From Calliopum simillimum (Eukaryota > Arthropoda > Insecta > Diptera > Lauxaniidae), in contig OX638369.1 in NCBI GenBank assembly GCA_951812925.1, positions 48,789,061 to 48,853,060 of the forward strand: 64,000 bases of DNA. Reading direction: 5' to 3'. A program made the position numbers and the translations under genes. Below, one piece after another: positions 45,791 through 56,909 of the stretch. The notes beneath the pieces are model-generated. The model was not told the origin of the DNA. It was given only the letters and a program-made list of their open reading frames with translations, and did not search any database. The stretch's first letter is position 1, and the number at the start of each line of letters is the position of its first letter.

Positions 45791-47430
45791 AAAACAAAAC
45801 TTAAAAAAAAAAATTGGGTATTTTTTTATTGATGAAAAACAAAGTATCAAATTTTTATGGGACAGACTTAATACAAAATACATACATATATCCAGTTAAA
45901 ATCATTATAGGCGTTCTCCCTACACATCAGTTGAAATGAAGTTATGTCTAGAAAAACCATTTTTTACGAATACGGCAACACTCCAAGTGATCGAAATAAA
46001 TTTAAATAGTTCTAATCACAATTTTCGTTGAAAAACAGTGACTAGCAAAGTCGACTTCAAAATATTTGTGTCACGACAAAATTCGTTTTTGCTTCCATTT
46101 TTATCAGCAGAAGAAGAACGCAACCGATAAACGATATATACGGTCTTTTTTTTTTGACTAGTACATATACTTTTGCAAAGGTTTCGACATTCCAAGGGTC
46201 TTCAGATAACAATATGTAATAATATATGTCATTATATCTCTAGATAAATTTTATCATAACGAACTGTAGATATGTTGTTCCTTTACTAACTGAAATATTT
46301 AAGTACCTAACTTTCTTCAAAAGACAGAACAAATAATCCATATGCATCTGACATAGCTTATTATCACCAATAATTGCGTGTACTGTGTTATGCACTTTTA
46401 TTTATTTATTTCGTTACCTTGATTCTGAATTGCGGCAAAATGTTGTTTTTCAAAAACCACATATTTTTTAATTGAAATTAAACAAAACACGCACTTGCAA
46501 ACGTGAAATATTGCATACCTGAATAGACAACCAATGTTTTCTTCAATTACACTAATACTAACATATACGACACTAAAGTTTAATTGGAATTTTGTCATTG
46601 GCAGCACTGGCACTACTGGCACTGACACTGGTAAGAGCATCAACGTCTGCGGTGGTGGCGGAAACAACAGAAACCTCATTTCAGCAAGTGCGCTATGCCA
46701 AATGCAATTGTACGGATATATATATGTATGTGTCGGTGTGCAGTTATGTGCATGTACACATTATTGTATGTATGTGTGTGTGCAGTGCATTGCAAGGTGC
46801 AAAACATCATGTCTTTTGAAAATTGTATACCATTCATTTTATTTTATTTTGATTTTTTATATTTTTCATTTCATTTCCATCAAGATTTTAACTTTTTGTG
46901 GTGCAAAAATTCATTCATTTTCAGTTTATGGAGTTTTTCATTTCCCAGCAAAAAGTCCACAAAAAATAGAAATTTTTTTTGTAGTTTGTCTCATTTTGAT
47001 GCCACATCTTGATGGATTTTTAGAGTTTTTTGATTTCATTTTATTTATTCACTACATTATTTTACATTGATGATGTGCATTATTGTTATTACATGACTTG
47101 TGCTCTATCTGATTTTGACAGATTTTTTTGTTGCATTCAGTTTTTCGTGTTGCATTCTTTTAGCACGTTGCACAGTGGTTGACTTTGTTATATTTATGGA
47201 CGAAACAAATGATGTTGGAAACTACAATAGGTAAATGTTTTGGGTTTCCAAAAATTGAAGATAGTTGAAAATTTCAAAGATGAGGGTTGGAAAGTTTAAA
47301 TGGTCATCAAAGTAATTACACTGTGATACCCTGAGAAAAAAAAACAAATAGCTCTCACACCCATTTCGATTTTTTAAACATTGTTTGGCACATACATTAA
47401 CCAAATGTAAATAAAACTTGCACAGAAAAC
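45791..47430. other. non-coding, nothing recognised
   Basis: Contains TGTATGTGTGTG-type simple words near 46,720-46,785. The longest open frame (46,534-47,070) is low-complexity, rich in Phe/Ile/Cys, and lacks domain features. Confidence 0.45.
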
Positions 47431-47439
47431 AACTTTTCC

Positions 47440-47665
47440 TTTAATAAAATTTTCTACGAAAACTGCGGAAAAAAAAATCGACCACACATGTTTCGTTCAA
47501 TTTACAGCGGAAAAATTATGTTAAATATATCACAGCAACACATCCTTGTTCTTCATGTTTTCTGAACGGATAAAACATGTGACGTCCGCAAGTTCTTATC
47601 CAAATTGGAGATATGCGACTTTACCTCATTACCCGACTATACCACAATACCGGAAGTTCCTCAAC
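47440..47665 (+). repeat. 3' part of the GTGGTATA element family
   Basis: ATCGACCACAC, TGTTTCGTTCAA, CATGTTTTCTGA, GGATAAAA, GTGACGT and GACTATACCACAATA follow in the same order as in the right half of the element at 61,709-62,534. The left terminus is not present. Confidence 0.65.
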
Positions 47666-47756
47666 ATTGTCAAAAGTGGCAGGAACGTGGTTAATGTAAC
47701 GACATTGCGACCCAAATTTTGAGCATGGCTCCTTCGTAACAGTTTTAACCACGCGC

Positions 47757-48332
47757 GTTGCTACTTGAGTTTCAATTACGTTCGTGAGTGATTTAACAAT
47801 GCGCGTTGCTAAATAAAATACAAAAAAAAAATTATTTTTTATTATTTTTTTAATTCAAATTTTTCCTGTCAGCAACAATCAAACAGATATTATTTTCTTT
47901 TTTAATTTTCAATTTGCTGTAAATAAATATTTGTTTGTTTCGTTGGATTGGGGAGATTTGAACCTGGAATTTGTCGTGTGATAGAAGCGAACGTTAACGA
48001 ACTCAGCCTTTGCCATCATTTTTGTTAGGTTGACTGAAAGTCTACATATTTGTTTTGAAATTAGCTTCTACCACGTTTGTGAGTGTTTTGACTACGTTTC
48101 GTAGCTGATTTGGACTTTACTACTTTTTGTGATGTTTCGACCATGTTTCGTTGCTGATTTGGATTTAACAACGCTTGGCAACCAGCGTTCTAAATAAGTT
48201 GCAACCACGTTCGTGAGTGATTTAGCAACACACCATACAAATATGATCTTGGAGCGTTGTTAAATCCAAATCAGCAACGAAACGTAGTTAAAACACTCAT
48301 GAGCGTGGTAAAAACTCATTAAGCAACGCAAA
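47757..48332. repeat. foldback repeat with internal tRNA-like module
   Basis: The left arm (about 47,757-47,815; GCGCGTTGCTACTTGAGTTT, CGTTCGTGAGTGATTTAACA) pairs with the right arm (about 48,272-48,332; TTAAAACACTCATGAGCGTG, AAAAACTCATTAAGCAACGC). Several variants of a CCACGTTYGTGAGTGWTTT module also occur inside in both orientations. A tRNA-like sequence in minus orientation sits at 47,950-48,018. No coding. Confidence 0.6.
47950..48018 (-). repeat. tRNA-like sequence (A-box and B-box) inside a foldback
   Basis: On the minus strand TGATGGCAAAGGCTGAGTTC (A-box-like) is followed about 35 nt later by CCAGGTTCAAATCTCCCC (B-box-like; T-stem CCAGG pairing is poor). The flanking DNA on the plus side is A/T-rich. 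It is likely a tRNA-derived relic, not a functional tRNA. Confidence 0.45.
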
Positions 48333-48922
48333 TCATGCTTTTTTTCTTCGCTTTGTGTAATGTGAATTTATTTTGACATTTTGTATTATATTATTTTAGT
48401 CATCCCACGGAGATGGGGAAAGTACACCTTGAAATATTAGAAAATAATTGTTAAAAAATTAAAAACAACGATGTGTAGCCAAACAAATTTTTTCCATTTT
48501 AAATCTCTTTTCCGAAAAAATTTTGAAGTAGAATAATAAATTGTAGAATATAGAAATTTTTAAAAAGTCGAAAAACGTTGGATATGTTTTAAGAGCCGTA
48601 ATTTGAAGAAAAAATTTATTGGATTTTGATAATTTTCAAATATAGTACATACTATTAGTGCTTGAAAATCGATAAATATCCATTTTTATCTTTGAATATC
48701 TAACTAATTAAAACTTACACGACATATATATTTATCAAAGTTCATACTTTAAGACAGATTTGTTGAAAACAGTTAAAGTAGGAGCGGTGCTGGTTACGTG
48801 TATTTCAATAAAGTTGCCTTTTACGGTACAAACAATCACGCCTAACGACAATTAAAACAACAAACTCCCAACTAAAATACGTTTGGGTAATATATGTATG
48901 TGTGTGTGCGCGCGAGTATATT
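48333..48922. other. non-coding, nothing recognised
   Basis: AT-rich DNA between two foldback structures, ending in a TGTGTGTGTGCGCGCG run just before 48,923. Confidence 0.5.
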
Positions 48923-49793
48923 CCCAGTGTGCACAAGAACGGATGCTGATCCGTCTTCAACCCGTAACGTTCATCAAAAACGAATTCAAAACGAATTTGC
49001 TTTTAATAATGTTAATGTTGTGTTTAAAAAAAAATCATTTTTATTAGCTATTAAAAAAAAATATAACAATCATCCTATCCCAATGTGCACAAAAACGGAT
49101 GAGGATCCGTTTCGAATCCACTACGAGTTCATAAAGGTATAAAAAACGTAATCCGCGGTAACGGATCCATTTCGAACCCGTAACGTACATCAAAAACGAA
49201 TTCAAAACGCTTTGTTTAGATAAAAAAAAAACATTTTGAAGCGCTTATTAGCGAATAAAAAAAAATTAAATTCCGCAGTGCGGGCCCGTTTCGAATCCGA
49301 AACTTATGTAAAAACGAATTCAAAACGGATTCGCTTTTAAATATGTTAATGCTGTATATTTACAGAAAAAAACCGTTTTGATGCGCCTATTAGCAATTAA
49401 AAAATAATAAAAAGAAAAAAAGGAAGAAAAATAAAGGGTAAAAATCCACCTCTGGTAGGATTCGAACCTGGGCAAATCCGTTTCGATTCCGTAAATACTT
49501 CAAATACGAACTCAAAACGGATTTGCTTTATTTAATTTTTATGATAAAAAAAAATATTTTTGATTTGTTTTTTTTTTCTTCTTATTTTATTGCGTATGAT
49601 TTTTTGTAAACTTTTCAAACTCTGTTTGAAAAAATGTTTTTGATTCCAAATTTGAGTATATAACATTTTTTATCAAAAGAAGGGAAGAAAAACAACACAG
49701 AATACTTAGAGAAAAACAACAGAAATTTGTTTAATATACAAACTTTAAATCTCAACATCAAATAAGTCTACATCAGTTAAGTAAACATCATAT

Positions 49794-49885
49794 CGGTCAA
49801 TAGCCTAGTTGTCTAACGTCTCGTGTATGAAAAAGTAATACCGCGGGAGCCTGAGTTCGACTTCCGGCCGGGCTAGTATTTTTTT
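49794..49885 (+). repeat. tRNA-like module, left arm
   Basis: TAGCCTAGTTGTCTAACG (A-box-like, from 49,801) and GAGTTCGACTTCC (B-box-like, 49,853-49,865) are 52 nt apart, followed by GGCCGGGCTAG and a run of T (Pol III terminator-like). Longer than a normal tRNA between boxes, with no convincing acceptor stem, so it is tRNA-derived. Confidence 0.55.
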
Positions 49886-50999
49886 CTTTTTTTTTTTTGT
49901 TATTTTGTTTTTTTTTTAATTAAAAATAAGCGCTTCACCCTGTTTTCTTTTTTTTATAAGCAGCATTAACATTATTAAAAGCGAATCTGTTTTGAATTAG
50001 TTTTTGATGTACGTTACAGGTTCGAAACGGATCTATAAAAGAAGGCAAACCGATTCGTTTTTTTTTAGGAATCCTTCCCGCAAACGGATCAGTAACGGAT
50101 ACGTAACAGATTCCGTAACGGATAAAAAGAACGAAAATATGAACCCGTTACGGATCCGAAACGAGTCCGTTTGGCACACTGGGATGGTAGGATTCGAACA
50201 CGGGTAAGTCCGCAGTGACGGACCCGTTTCGAACCCGAAACGTACTTAAATACGAATTCATAACGGATTCGCTTTTAGTAATGTTAATGCTGAATACTCA
50301 GGCATGTTGTCAATTCAGACTTTGATCGGAATCGGATTGGAATCAATCTTAAAGTGCTTTGCATTTCAAAAAACAAAATGAAATCGGAACTTTCTTGCAA
50401 TAAATAAAATTGGCTATTAGTTTCAATCCGATTTACTGAAACGCAATTCTGATGTGGTATTGATTTCATACCGATCGAAATCGGAATTGAGAACATGAAT
50501 GATTTACAAAAAAATAAAAAATAACAATTAAAAATAAAAAAGAAAAAAAAAAAGAAGAAAACAAAGGACAAAAAGAAAATAAAGGACAAAAATACACCAG
50601 TGGTAGGATTCGAACCTGGGTAAATCCGTTTTGAACCCGTAAAGAACTTCAAAAACGAATTCAAAACAGATTTGCTTTAATTAATGTTAACGATGATAAA
50701 AAAATCCCAGTTTGCCAAACGGACTCGTTTCGAATTCTTAACGGGTTCATATTTTCGTGATTTTTATCCGTTACGGAATCCGTTATGAATCCGTTACTGA
50801 TCCGTTGGCGGAAGGAATTCCTAAAAAAAAGCGAATCTTTTTCTCTTCTTTTGTGGATCCGTTTCGAACCCGTTACGTACATCAAAAACTAATTCAAAAC
50901 GGATTCGATTTTAATAATGTTAATGCTGCTTTTAAAAAAAAAGAAAAATAGTAAAGCGTTTATTTTTAATAAAAAAAAAAAAAACAAAAAAAATACTAA

Positions 51000-51080
51000 C
51001 CTTGCCGGGTGTCGAACCCAGGCTCCCGGGGTATTACTTTTCAAACACTAGACGTTAGGCAACTAGGCTATTGACCGATA
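51000..51080 (-). repeat. tRNA-like module, right arm (inverted)
   Basis: On the minus strand TAGCCTAGTTGCCTAACG then GCCTGGGTTCGACACCCGG, whose T-stem (CTGGG with CCCGG) pairs well, followed by CAAGG and A/T-rich sequence with T-runs. It is the inverted partner of 49,794-49,885 with a better-preserved T-arm. Confidence 0.55.
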
Positions 51081-51208
51081 TGATGAAGACTTATCTGATG
51101 CAGACTTATCTGATGTTGAGATTTAAAGTTTGTATATTAAACAAATTTCTGTTGTTTTTTTATAAGTATTGTGTTCTTTCTCTTCCCTTCTTTTGATAAA
51201 AAATATTA

Positions 51209-52097
51209 TTGGGTGTACAACTTCAAAACCGGAATTTGAGGGTGGATGTCCGTACTAACAAATATTGTGAAAGCTCGAACTTTATATATATGTCATTTTG
51301 AAGGTACATTTGACAGCTGTCAAAATCAGTCAACAAAACAATTTTATCTTGTGTGCATCATTATTATTTTTCACGATGAATAACTTCGAAAATTGGAGGA
51401 AAAGACAGCATTTGCGGGAGGTTCTGTTGGGTCATTTTTTTGCAAAGAAAACTGCTGCCAAAAGTCATTTTTGCATCGGATCGTGACTTGGGATGAAAAA
51501 TGGATCCAGTACGACAACCCGAAACGCAAACATTCATATATGAAGCCCGGACAACCAGGACCTTCCCAGCCAAAGGCAAATATCCATGTTGCCAAGGTAA
51601 TGCTCTGTAATGCTCACAGGTGACCTCTATCGAACACAATTAATACGTTTGAAGCGTGCCATCATCGAAAAACGCCCGGAAAATGCGACCAGACACGAAG
51701 CAGTAATTTTTCATCATGACAACCCTCGGCCACATATTGCTGCCCCAGTCAAAAATTACCTGGAAAACAACGGAAAGCAACGGATGGGAAATTTTGCCTC
51801 ACCCGCTTTATAGCCCAGACTTTGCACCATCAGACTACCATTTGTTCCGATCGATGCAGAATGCCCTATCAGGAATACGCTTCACTTAAGTTCATGATAT
51901 CGAGAATTGGATAGATTCATTTTTGGCCGCCAAGCCGGCGCAATTTTTTTGGGATGGAATTCATAAATTGCCTGAAAGATGGGGAAATGTTGTAGCTTCC
52001 AATGGACAATAGTTTGAATAAAATAAATTGTAACATTTTTCCACAATAAAGCATCAAATTTCGCTAAAAAATTCCGGTTTTTAAGTTGTACACCCAA
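51209..52097 (+). mobile_element. mariner element, internally deleted, TA target duplication
   Basis: Inverted ends TTGGGTGTACAACTTMAAAA (continuing with CCGGAATTT) on both sides, flanked by TA (51,207-51,208 and 52,098-52,099). The other arm of the host palindrome (near 49,660) gives the uninterrupted target. At 889 bp it is shorter than the usual ~1.3 kb, because parts of the transposase gene are deleted. The terminal sequence and protein tail suggest a rosa-like mariner subfamily, from memory of the family and not certain. Confidence 0.9.
51376..52015 (+). pseudogene. mariner transposase, deleted and frameshifted
   Basis: Starts ATG with NNFENWRKRQHLREVLLGHF (N-terminal HTH), then jumps after AAKSH to IVTWDEKWIQYDN, which holds the first catalytic Asp; most of the DNA-binding region is deleted. 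After CNAHR another deletion and frame change lead into LTGDLYRTQLIRLKRAI, then VIFHHDNPRPH (second Asp). A further frame change leads into LYSPDFAPSDYHLFRSMQNA (third Asp, D34D type) and the C-terminal FFWDGIHKLPERWGNVVAS. Additional stops occur (TAA after IRFT near 51,887; TAG near 52,008). Not functional. Confidence 0.85.
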
Positions 52098-52500
52098 TAC
52101 ATACTCAAATTTGGAATCAAAAACGTTTCTTCAAACAAAGTTTGAAAAGTTTTCAAAAAATCATACGCAAGAAATAAAAAGAAAAAAAAAACAAATCAAA
52201 AATATTTTTTTCATCATCATTAACATTATTTAAAGAAAATCCGTTTTGAGTTCGTATTTTAAGTATGTACGGATTCGAAATGGATTTACCCAGGTTCGAA
52301 TCCTACCATAGGTGGATTTTGATCCTTTATTTTTCTTCTTTTTTTTTGCTTTTTATTTTATTTTAATTGTTAATAAGCGCATTAAACCGGTTTTTTTCTG
52401 TAAATATACAACATTAACATTTTTAAAAGCGAATCCGTTTTGAATTCGTTTTTACATACATTTCGGATTCGAAACGAGTCCGTACTTTATTTATTTTTTT

Positions 52501-53326
52501 ATACCCTACACCAAGCGTATATTCACTTTGTGCTTCCGTTTGTAACGCAGAGAAGGAGGCGTGGCAGATATAGAAAAGTATATATATTCTTGATCAGCAT
52601 CACTTTCTGAGTCGATATAGCCATGTCCGCCTGTCTGGCTGGCTGGCTGGGTGGCTGGCTGGCTGGGTGGCTGGCTGGGTGGCTGGCTGTGTGTGGACAT
52701 ACACTTTTTGAGAAAACTGAGCAAGATAATTCAATGAAATTTGGTGCACTGCCTCGTTGTCAAAGTTAGCTCGTGGGATTGAAAATGAGCAAAATCGGTC
52801 AACGGACATGCCTACCGCCCATACAAAAAATATATTCAAAATGCAATTTTAGCAGTATTTTTCACGACAATGCAACCAAAATACGCATAAATACTAAGGA
52901 TTGTAAGCGCAAGCTCTAAAAAAAAACTGAACGAATTCGGACAAGAAGGCGTGGCACCTTCCATATAATCAAAAGCTTTAAAATGCTATACTGAGAGGGT
53001 TTTTTGAGATATTCAAACCAAATATGACTCAGACACTAAAAATAATAAATGAAAGCTCTCAACAAAAACTGGGTGAAATCGGACAAGTGCGCGTGGCACT
53101 TCCCGTATAAGAAAAAGTTTCAAAATACTATACTGAAAGAGTTTTGTGAGATGATCCAACTAAATTTCACTCAAATACTAAGAACTATAAATTCAAACTC
53201 TGAGAAAAAACTGTGTGAATTCGGACAAGAGGGTGTGGCACCTCGTATATAAGCAAAATTCGCAAAATACTGCAGCGTAGGGTATTTAATGTTTGGCCAG
53301 GCCAAAGGTAACACCCTTACTAGTTT
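52501..53326 (-). repeat. CCAG-bearing dispersed repeat, copy 3
   Basis: Minus-strand copy of the family at 43,651. The head (CTAGTAAGGGTGTTACC, TTTGGCCTGGCCAAA) lies at the right, near 53,287-53,322, with about 2.5 units of the ~140-bp repeat. The degenerate CCAG tract is at about 52,637-52,690 and the end ATACCC at 52,501. It sits inside the right arm of the large foldback and is absent from the left arm, so it inserted later. Confidence 0.8.
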
Positions 53327-53581
53327 TCTTTTGTTTTTGAAATAAAAATAAGCGCTTCAACATTTTTAACAGTATATAAGCAGCATTAACATAATTAAAA
53401 GCGAATCCGTTTTGAATTCGTTTATGAAATACTTTATGCGTTCAAAAAGGATTCAAGATTTCAGAAAATTTTCATCAGCAAACGAGTCCGTATAGGATGC
53501 GTAATGGATTCTGATACGAATAAAATGTTCGAGAAAGGGAACCCATAACGGATTCGAGGTGGGTCTGTCTGGCACACTGGG

Positions 53582-53978
53582 TTCATACACATATGCGTAT
53601 GTGTACGTGTATGCGTTTGATTGAAATGTTCAACATTATTAGAAATACTCATTGATTGATTGATTGATTGACGCCTTTAGTTTGCCATATGGTGTTCGTA
53701 CTCGGTTAGCGATGCAATTAAAGTCCATTCTTGAAGTTATGACTTTAGCCAAGGGTTACCAGCTTAAGAGTATTTAAAAGTTAATGAAGAAATTTTACTT
53801 TCGAGTTTGAAAGAATATTCACGCAAGAGTGACTTTTTTGTTTTTTCTTCATAAATATTCATCACTTCAATTTTATTTCGACTTTTTCAGCGTTTTTGAA
53901 AGTTTTCTATCTGTTTTTAAGTTAATTGACATTTTTAAATTTTTTCAACTTTCTAATCTCTCTACATTTTTGGCTTTG
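53582..53978. other. short non-coding stretch with ATTG tandem repeat
   Basis: Five ATTG/GATT units occur at about 53,651-53,671. The rest is T-rich and unremarkable. Confidence 0.5.
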
Positions 53979-53982
53979 TTAA

Positions 53983-56905
53983 CCCTTAAATGCTCATGAA
54001 CGCCGATTTTGGTGAAAAAAATATATTGTATGTAAAATGGTAAGCAAATAACAGCTACATACTTATTTTTTTGAAAAAATTTAAATTTTAGCAGTAATTT
54101 TCAAAAAAGTGGTTGTATCTTAGAAGATACAGTGAGCGCTCACCCATATCAATTTTCAGAAATTTTGGTTAAAAAATAAGGTGAAAACAACTTATAAAAT
54201 TTTAGTTTTTAAAGGAATGCATTTTATTTTAAACAACTTATACAATGCAAAATAAATAATAAAAGGTAACATTCAATACCAGAAAAACATAAACAAAATA
54301 AATTCAAGTCAATATTAATAAAAATAACATCTAGAAATCATTAATTATGATGGTAATCATAATAAAAGCAATTTTTCTTCGAGGTTACACAAATTTATCT
54401 TACATTTTGTGCAAAACATTTTTGTTTGTCCTGTGCAATTCGGCATTTTGCATCTTCCTTTTTTGTCCATCGTTGTCCAATGATCGGTCAAGTCTAATCT
54501 GGTATCTCTAGGAGGAATCGGCTGTGCGTTCGGTTTTCGACGTTTTTAAGAATTTGTTTTTCTAGACTTGGACGTCCACGCTCCGGAGCTGCTTTTGTAT
54601 TAAACGAAAATAATGCGTCAGCTACCTCCAGCTTGAAGTCCACTAATCTTATTTCCTTAAATCATGGACGGCCTTTATTTATTCTCTTGTATAGTAACCA
54701 GGCATTTTTACAAGTCATATCAAGAAGATGATAAAATACTCTGTTTGTCCACTTACGACTTTTCATCATTATTTTATGACGACCCATTGAGCTGTCCATT
54801 CAATCGACACCACCCATGTGACAGTTATAATCTTTTATGATTTGTGGACAAGGAATATTTTTAACAGATTTATCTTTTTTGTCAAATCGCTTTACTGTTA
54901 GAGACTGCGTCTCCGAGTTATTAGTGTCTAATATTGGCGTAGTGCCAACATAACTAGATACTAGGTTGACAATTCGGTTGTCTTTCCTTGACAGTGATGT
55001 TACATCGACTCCATATATATTGGAAATAAATTCGTGACTTGTTCCCCGCTCATATTTCATCATTAATTTCTCATCAGGAAGCTTGCAATTTTTGATTCTG
55101 TTGCGCCTGATAGTATCTACAGCAAGTATACCTGTGTTCGCAAATATACTAAAAGAGGCACTGTGGTGTAAAAATTGTCAAAGTAGACTATATAGTTTTG
55201 AAATCGATGCACCTCCCGGAGCAGCCTGATGGCTATATTTGCAGAAGATTGAAGATCCGGTTCTAATTCAGTAGGTATATTAATCGATCCACTTTATAAT
55301 TCAAATTTGTAAGCGTAACCCGTAGTATCACAAATTACATAAAATTTGAAGCGCCATTTTTTTGGTTTATTTGGTAAATATTGCTTCATATAGCTACCAA
55401 TTTTAGTGGAGCACATTTGCTCATCTACACATAACCTTTCTAATTTTGGTATGCTACCAAAAATTTTGTTGAGAGTGTCAATTACGGGTCGAATTAGATA
55501 AAGCCTTTCACGATTTGGATCATCTCTTGCAGGCTGTTTGTCTTTATCATTGAAATGTAATACTTCCCTTATTTTTTCAAACCGTCTTCTGTTCATTTGA
55601 GCTTTTATCACATCTACCCAACGATTACTGTTTTCAGACCAGTAATCTCTTGAGCTGGGGAGCTTGTAGTATGTCATATAGAAAAGGATTCCAATAAATT
55701 TACGAAGGTTGAATATATTGAAAGTAAATGTATTGTCTACTCCGGCATATTTAAGAGTTTCTTCAACGATATGTTCCTCCAAAGACTGTGGAAATAAATA
55801 TGACCAAACTTGATATGGTGTTTCCAAATTTTTTATATTTTCCGGAAGACTACTATCCCCACTAAATCGAACTTGCTGATCATTAAATTGAAGATTACCC
55901 TTCTTCCATAAAACTTTTTCAAATTCAAAAGATTTAGGATAAATTTTTACCTCACGGAACTGAGATGCAAATGAAACCGAATTAATTCTTTGTGGAGTAG
56001 AAGAAGTTGATGGCTTAAAATCAAGTTCCAGTTGACCAAGATCAACAGTTGTTTGACTTCCCACATAATTATCGTCATTTATCATTTTGAGAAAAGAATC
56101 ATGTACAGATGTATTGAGATCAATCTCATCCATGGTCTCATCATTGGTATCATTTTCATCGACAATCACTTGCACATTAGTTTCTCCTAGCGGAGCCACC
56201 TTCTTTCCACATGCCATTTCCAGTGGAATAGTTTCCTGTAAGTTATCAATATCTGAATCGCTGCAATCGGTGCTATCGTAAGCAATATTTTCGCTATTGC
56301 ACAATAATTCGCTAACCTCGCCATCAGTCATATTGACTCTACCAACTTTTATAAAACTTGACATGGCTCTTTTAAAAAAGGTATTCTCAAAATTAATAAT
56401 ATAATTTTCTTCGATTAATTATTTTCTTAATAATTGATAAATATAAATATATTAACCAATTTCTAAAGTCAAAAATAGTGAGCTTGCTTCATCAACACAT
56501 CAAATGCAAATAAAATTGTGTACAAGCAACAGTAAAAAATTTAAAAACAAACGACTTTGAAATTTATATGGGAACGCTCCTTGTATCTTTAAAGATACAA
56601 CCATTCAATATCATCTAGCGCCCGTGTCATGAAAAAAAGTTTTCTCAAATAACTTTCAGTCGGTACTAGGCATATTGTAGACTTACCCAATATTTTTTTT
56701 GAGCCTCAAATATTACTACACTCACATGTTTTCCAAGAAAAATAATGGATTTTTTTTAATTTAGCTCGATTATATTTTTTTTAGTTTTATCTCAAATTTA
56801 GGTCACAATTCATAAAATTTTTATCAAATTGCATTTTTTAGTAAAGGGTTTGGGTTTTTTAAATGAACTTGTGCAGATGAAATCATATTTGAGTTCATTT
56901 AAGGG
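53983..56905 (-). mobile_element. piggyBac-like transposon, near full length, inactive
   Basis: Flanked by TTAA on both sides (53,979-53,982 and 56,906-56,909), with ends CCCTTAAATG inverted on both sides (10 bp; after that they diverge). At 2,923 bp the length fits an autonomous piggyBac-like element. A single transposase gene runs on the minus strand with its start 541 bp inside the right end. Several stops and frameshifts make it non-autonomous now. The DNA just inside each end also contains short sequence seen at both ends (TATCTTARAAGATAC near 54,120 and 56,590), possibly transposase binding sites. Confidence 0.9.
54370..56364 (-). pseudogene. piggyBac-like transposase (DDE_Tnp_1_7 type), broken
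   Basis: Start ATG at 56,364-56,362. The first 356 codons are open, with an acidic N-terminus, then the FNIFNLRKFIGILFYMTYYK block and the first catalytic Asp in LCVDEQM (residue 314). A TAA at 55,296-55,294 interrupts just after GYAYKFEL. The same frame continues with YIVYFDNFYTTVPLL (second Asp), then a 1-nt loss near 55,130 shifts the frame into KLMMKYERGTSHEF, ending at NCHMGGVD (third Asp, 54,803-54,805) before a TGA at 54,802-54,800. After more stops (near 54,662 and 54,500), Cys-rich remnants of the C-terminal zinc-binding domain are visible near 54,410-54,470. All three catalytic Asp are kept. Unlike the copia, this is typical slow decay. Confidence 0.9.
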
Positions 56906-56909
56906 TTAA

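Larger units (their letters stand above)
48923..53581. repeat. very large foldback (imperfect palindrome) with tRNA-like modules, twice invaded
   Basis: Outer ends are CCCAGTGTGC (48,923) and GCACACTGGG (to 53,581). Reading inward, the two halves are inverted copies centred near 50,443. Paired blocks include the full tRNA-like modules (49,794-49,885 with 51,000-51,080), AACGGATTCG..AATAATGTTAATGCTG units, GGTAGGATTCGAACCTGGG-type B-box words (49,457 with 52,290) and GTCCGTTTGGCACACTGGG (ending 50,181) with CCCAGTTTGCCAAACGGAC (from 50,706). The right half is longer because it contains a mariner (51,209-52,097) and a CCAG repeat (52,501-53,326). Without these the structure is about 2.9 kb. A module of roughly 60 bp (CCCGTAACGTACATCAAAAA, then CGAATTCAAAACGGATTCG, then TTAATAATGTTAATGCTG) occurs about a dozen times in both orientations. 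No target duplication is clear. No protein coding. Confidence 0.75.

Noticed and set aside
46534..47070. 178-codon plus-strand open frame
   Set aside because: Low-complexity, Phe/Ile/Cys-rich, overlaps other open frames of similar kind, no domain or splice context; judged chance.
49794..51080. Functional tRNA genes
   Set aside because: A- and B-box words are present but acceptor stems do not pair and box spacing is longer than in a normal tRNA; called tRNA-derived instead.
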